In this document: one piece after another, positions 63,207-64,000 of the stretch
Layout of the letters: each line of letters starts with the position of its first letter
Numbering within the stretch: position 1 is the first letter of the stretch
DNA from: DTU098 sp964498525
Lineage (GTDB): Bacteria; Bacillota; Desulfotomaculia; Desulfotomaculales; Pelotomaculaceae
Assembly: GCA_964498525.1 (NCBI GenBank)
Contig: CAZCGU010000001.1
Location: 186,001-250,000 of the forward strand
DNA: 64,000 nucleotides
Direction: 5' to 3'
Position numbers and translations under genes: made by a program
Notes under the pieces: model-generated
Database searches by the model: none
Told to the model about the DNA's origin: nothing
Seen by the model: only the letters and a program-made list of their open reading frames with translations

Positions 63207-63599
63207 GTTTGGCCTGCGCCAACTGTATCAACGGATATCAGTAGTCTTCCCCGCCTTTTCAAGATGGCGCGGGCGGTAAAAGAGGGAAGGGTTCTTTAAA
63301 ATATATAAATAATTATAATATCTTAAATTGTCCGTATATTTTAAATTGTTTGAGTATGCTATAATTAGGTTAATTTAGTTATATTAATGTGCCTATTTAG
63401 AAGCTTAGGACACGCCGTATCTGTATATATTTGGTATATCCTTCCCATACTCCTCAGTATTTTTTAATCAGGTGTTTTAATATCATTTTATATAACTTTA
63501 TAACAGGTTTTATTGTTCATTAAAATATCTTTATGGCTATTTATTATCATTTTCAGATTTTTCCCACCGTCCGTACCGGACGTTTGGCTTGCGCCAAAC
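63207..63599 (+). repeat. Repeated hairpin GTTTGGCyTGCGCCAA in an AT-rich gap
   Basis: The motif occurs at 63207-63222 and 63582-63597, with one base different, 375 bases apart. The second forms a perfect GTTTGGC-TTGC-GCCAAAC stem and is preceded by CGTCCG-TAC-CGGACG (63568-63582). The DNA between is AT-rich with no supported gene. Confidence 0.55.
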
Positions 63600-63644
63600 A
63601 AACAACCGTGTCCGGCGACTTATTCAAGAGCGATTCCGGTGTAT

Positions 63645-63665
63645 GCGGCATCCTTCACATGCCGC
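63645..63665 (+). repeat. Hairpin upstream of the ABC binding-protein gene
   Basis: GCGGCAT (63645-63651) pairs with ATGCCGC (63659-63665) around CCTTCAC. No T run follows. It lies about 95 bases before the start of the binding-protein gene and may be part of its leader. Confidence 0.55.
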
Positions 63666-63758
63666 TGCTCACTTTAAAATTAGAGCGGGGAGGTGTGAAA
63701 GGGGAGACAGGGGAGAATTTTGTTGGTAGGCGAACTACAAAAAGGAGGAGGTAAAGAT

Positions 63759-64000
63759 ATGAAAAAAACCTGGTGGCTGGTTGCCCTGCTGGTTTTAGCG
63801 GTTGGTCTGATGCTGGCAGCCGGCGGTTGCGGTGGAGCGAAACAATCCACCACAGAAGTAATCAAAGTCGGTGTGATTCTGCCCCTAACCGGCAGTGAGG
63901 CTATGTTCGGCACCATGGAAAAAAACTCCTATGAAATGGCCTATGAGGAATTAAAGGCAGCCGGCAAGACAACTATCAACGGGAAAGAAATCCGGCTGAT
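63759..64000 (+). CDS. Branched-chain amino-acid-type ABC transporter substrate-binding lipoprotein (partial)
   Basis: The first 80 residues of a type-I periplasmic-binding-fold lipoprotein; the gene runs off the window. The signal MKKTWWLVALLVLAVGLML is followed by the lipobox AAGGC. The mature part begins IKVGVILPLTGSEAMFG, the LivJ-type N-terminal strand, then NSYEMAYEELKAAG. ATG 63759 follows AAAGGAGGAGG. It would feed a LivHMGF-type importer, expected just outside the window. Substrate may be an amino acid, urea or a small acid. Confidence 0.88.
   Translation, partial: MKKTWWLVALLVLAVGLMLAAGGCGGAKQSTTEVIKVGVILPLTGSEAMFGTMEKNSYEMAYEELKAAGKTTINGKEIRL

Noticed and set aside
1..64000. CRISPR arrays, tRNA or rRNA genes, insertion sequences, prophage
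   Set aside because: I saw no regularly spaced repeats, tRNA T-loop pattern, rRNA landmark or transposase/integrase motif on either strand.

Overview
The window looks like a chromosome segment of an anaerobic, spore-forming Clostridia bacterium, most likely Peptococcaceae (Desulfotomaculum/Pelotomaculum-like). The reasons are the Bacillus-type gene order around nusA-infB-ribF-rpsO-pnp-ylxY-mlpA-ymxH, strong AGGAGG-type ribosome binding sites, many TTG starts, sigma-54 catabolic control, and anaerobic metabolism genes (EtfAB, ADP-forming acyl-CoA synthetase, Mo-hydroxylase). The genus is inference. I saw no rRNA, tRNA, CRISPR array, transposase or phage gene.

Layout. (1) 58-1200: diacylglycerol glycosyltransferase with an apparent ATA start. 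(2) 1408-13400: the translation/RNA operon rimP-nusA-rnpM-ylxQ-infB-rbfA-nrnA-truB-ribF, then a small two-gene unit, rpsO and pnp. (3) 13600-31649: an 18 kb catabolic cluster lying between pnp and ylxY, which are adjacent in Bacillus. It has two copies of a split UxaA-type lyase, an IscU scaffold, a sigma-54 activator, a three-subunit molybdenum hydroxylase, EtfBA, a protein with a PD-(D/E)xK-like signature, an unknown membrane protein, an NDP-forming acyl-CoA synthetase and a DRTGG/AAA protein. Two good -24/-12 promoters and a repeated TCTCAyAATGATA-like motif suggest one regulon. (4) 32040-35532: the block resumes with ylxY, M16 peptidase, dut, a small membrane protein and ymxH. (5) 35705-48110: maltodextrin-to-trehalose genes (malQ, treZ, GH57, treY) on the minus strand, then a lipoprotein and treT on the plus strand. 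(6) 48179-56775: zinc-ribbon protein, galE, a secreted coiled-coil protein, an acetate-transporter-family protein behind a possible structured leader, a nitronate-monooxygenase-like enzyme, a decayed MvhD-like pseudogene, a winged-helix protein and an acyl-CoA ligase. (7) 56783-62665: corA on the minus strand under a clear M-box Mg2+ riboswitch, divergent from htrA, then an OmpR/histidine-kinase pair and an unknown basic-tailed protein. (8) 62666-64000: AT-rich, hairpin-rich gap, then the start of a branched-chain amino-acid-type ABC binding protein cut by the window end.

How it fits together. The conserved blocks serve housekeeping. The 18 kb cluster reads as a dedicated catabolic pathway: lyase/dehydratase, Mo-dependent hydroxylation or dehydrogenation, electron transfer through ETF, and ATP recovery by ADP-forming acyl-CoA synthetase. 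Its substrate cannot be read from sequence. Trehalose can be made by two independent routes. The three phased TTTTAAG repeats before htrA suggest envelope-stress control by an OmpR-type regulator, perhaps the adjacent one.
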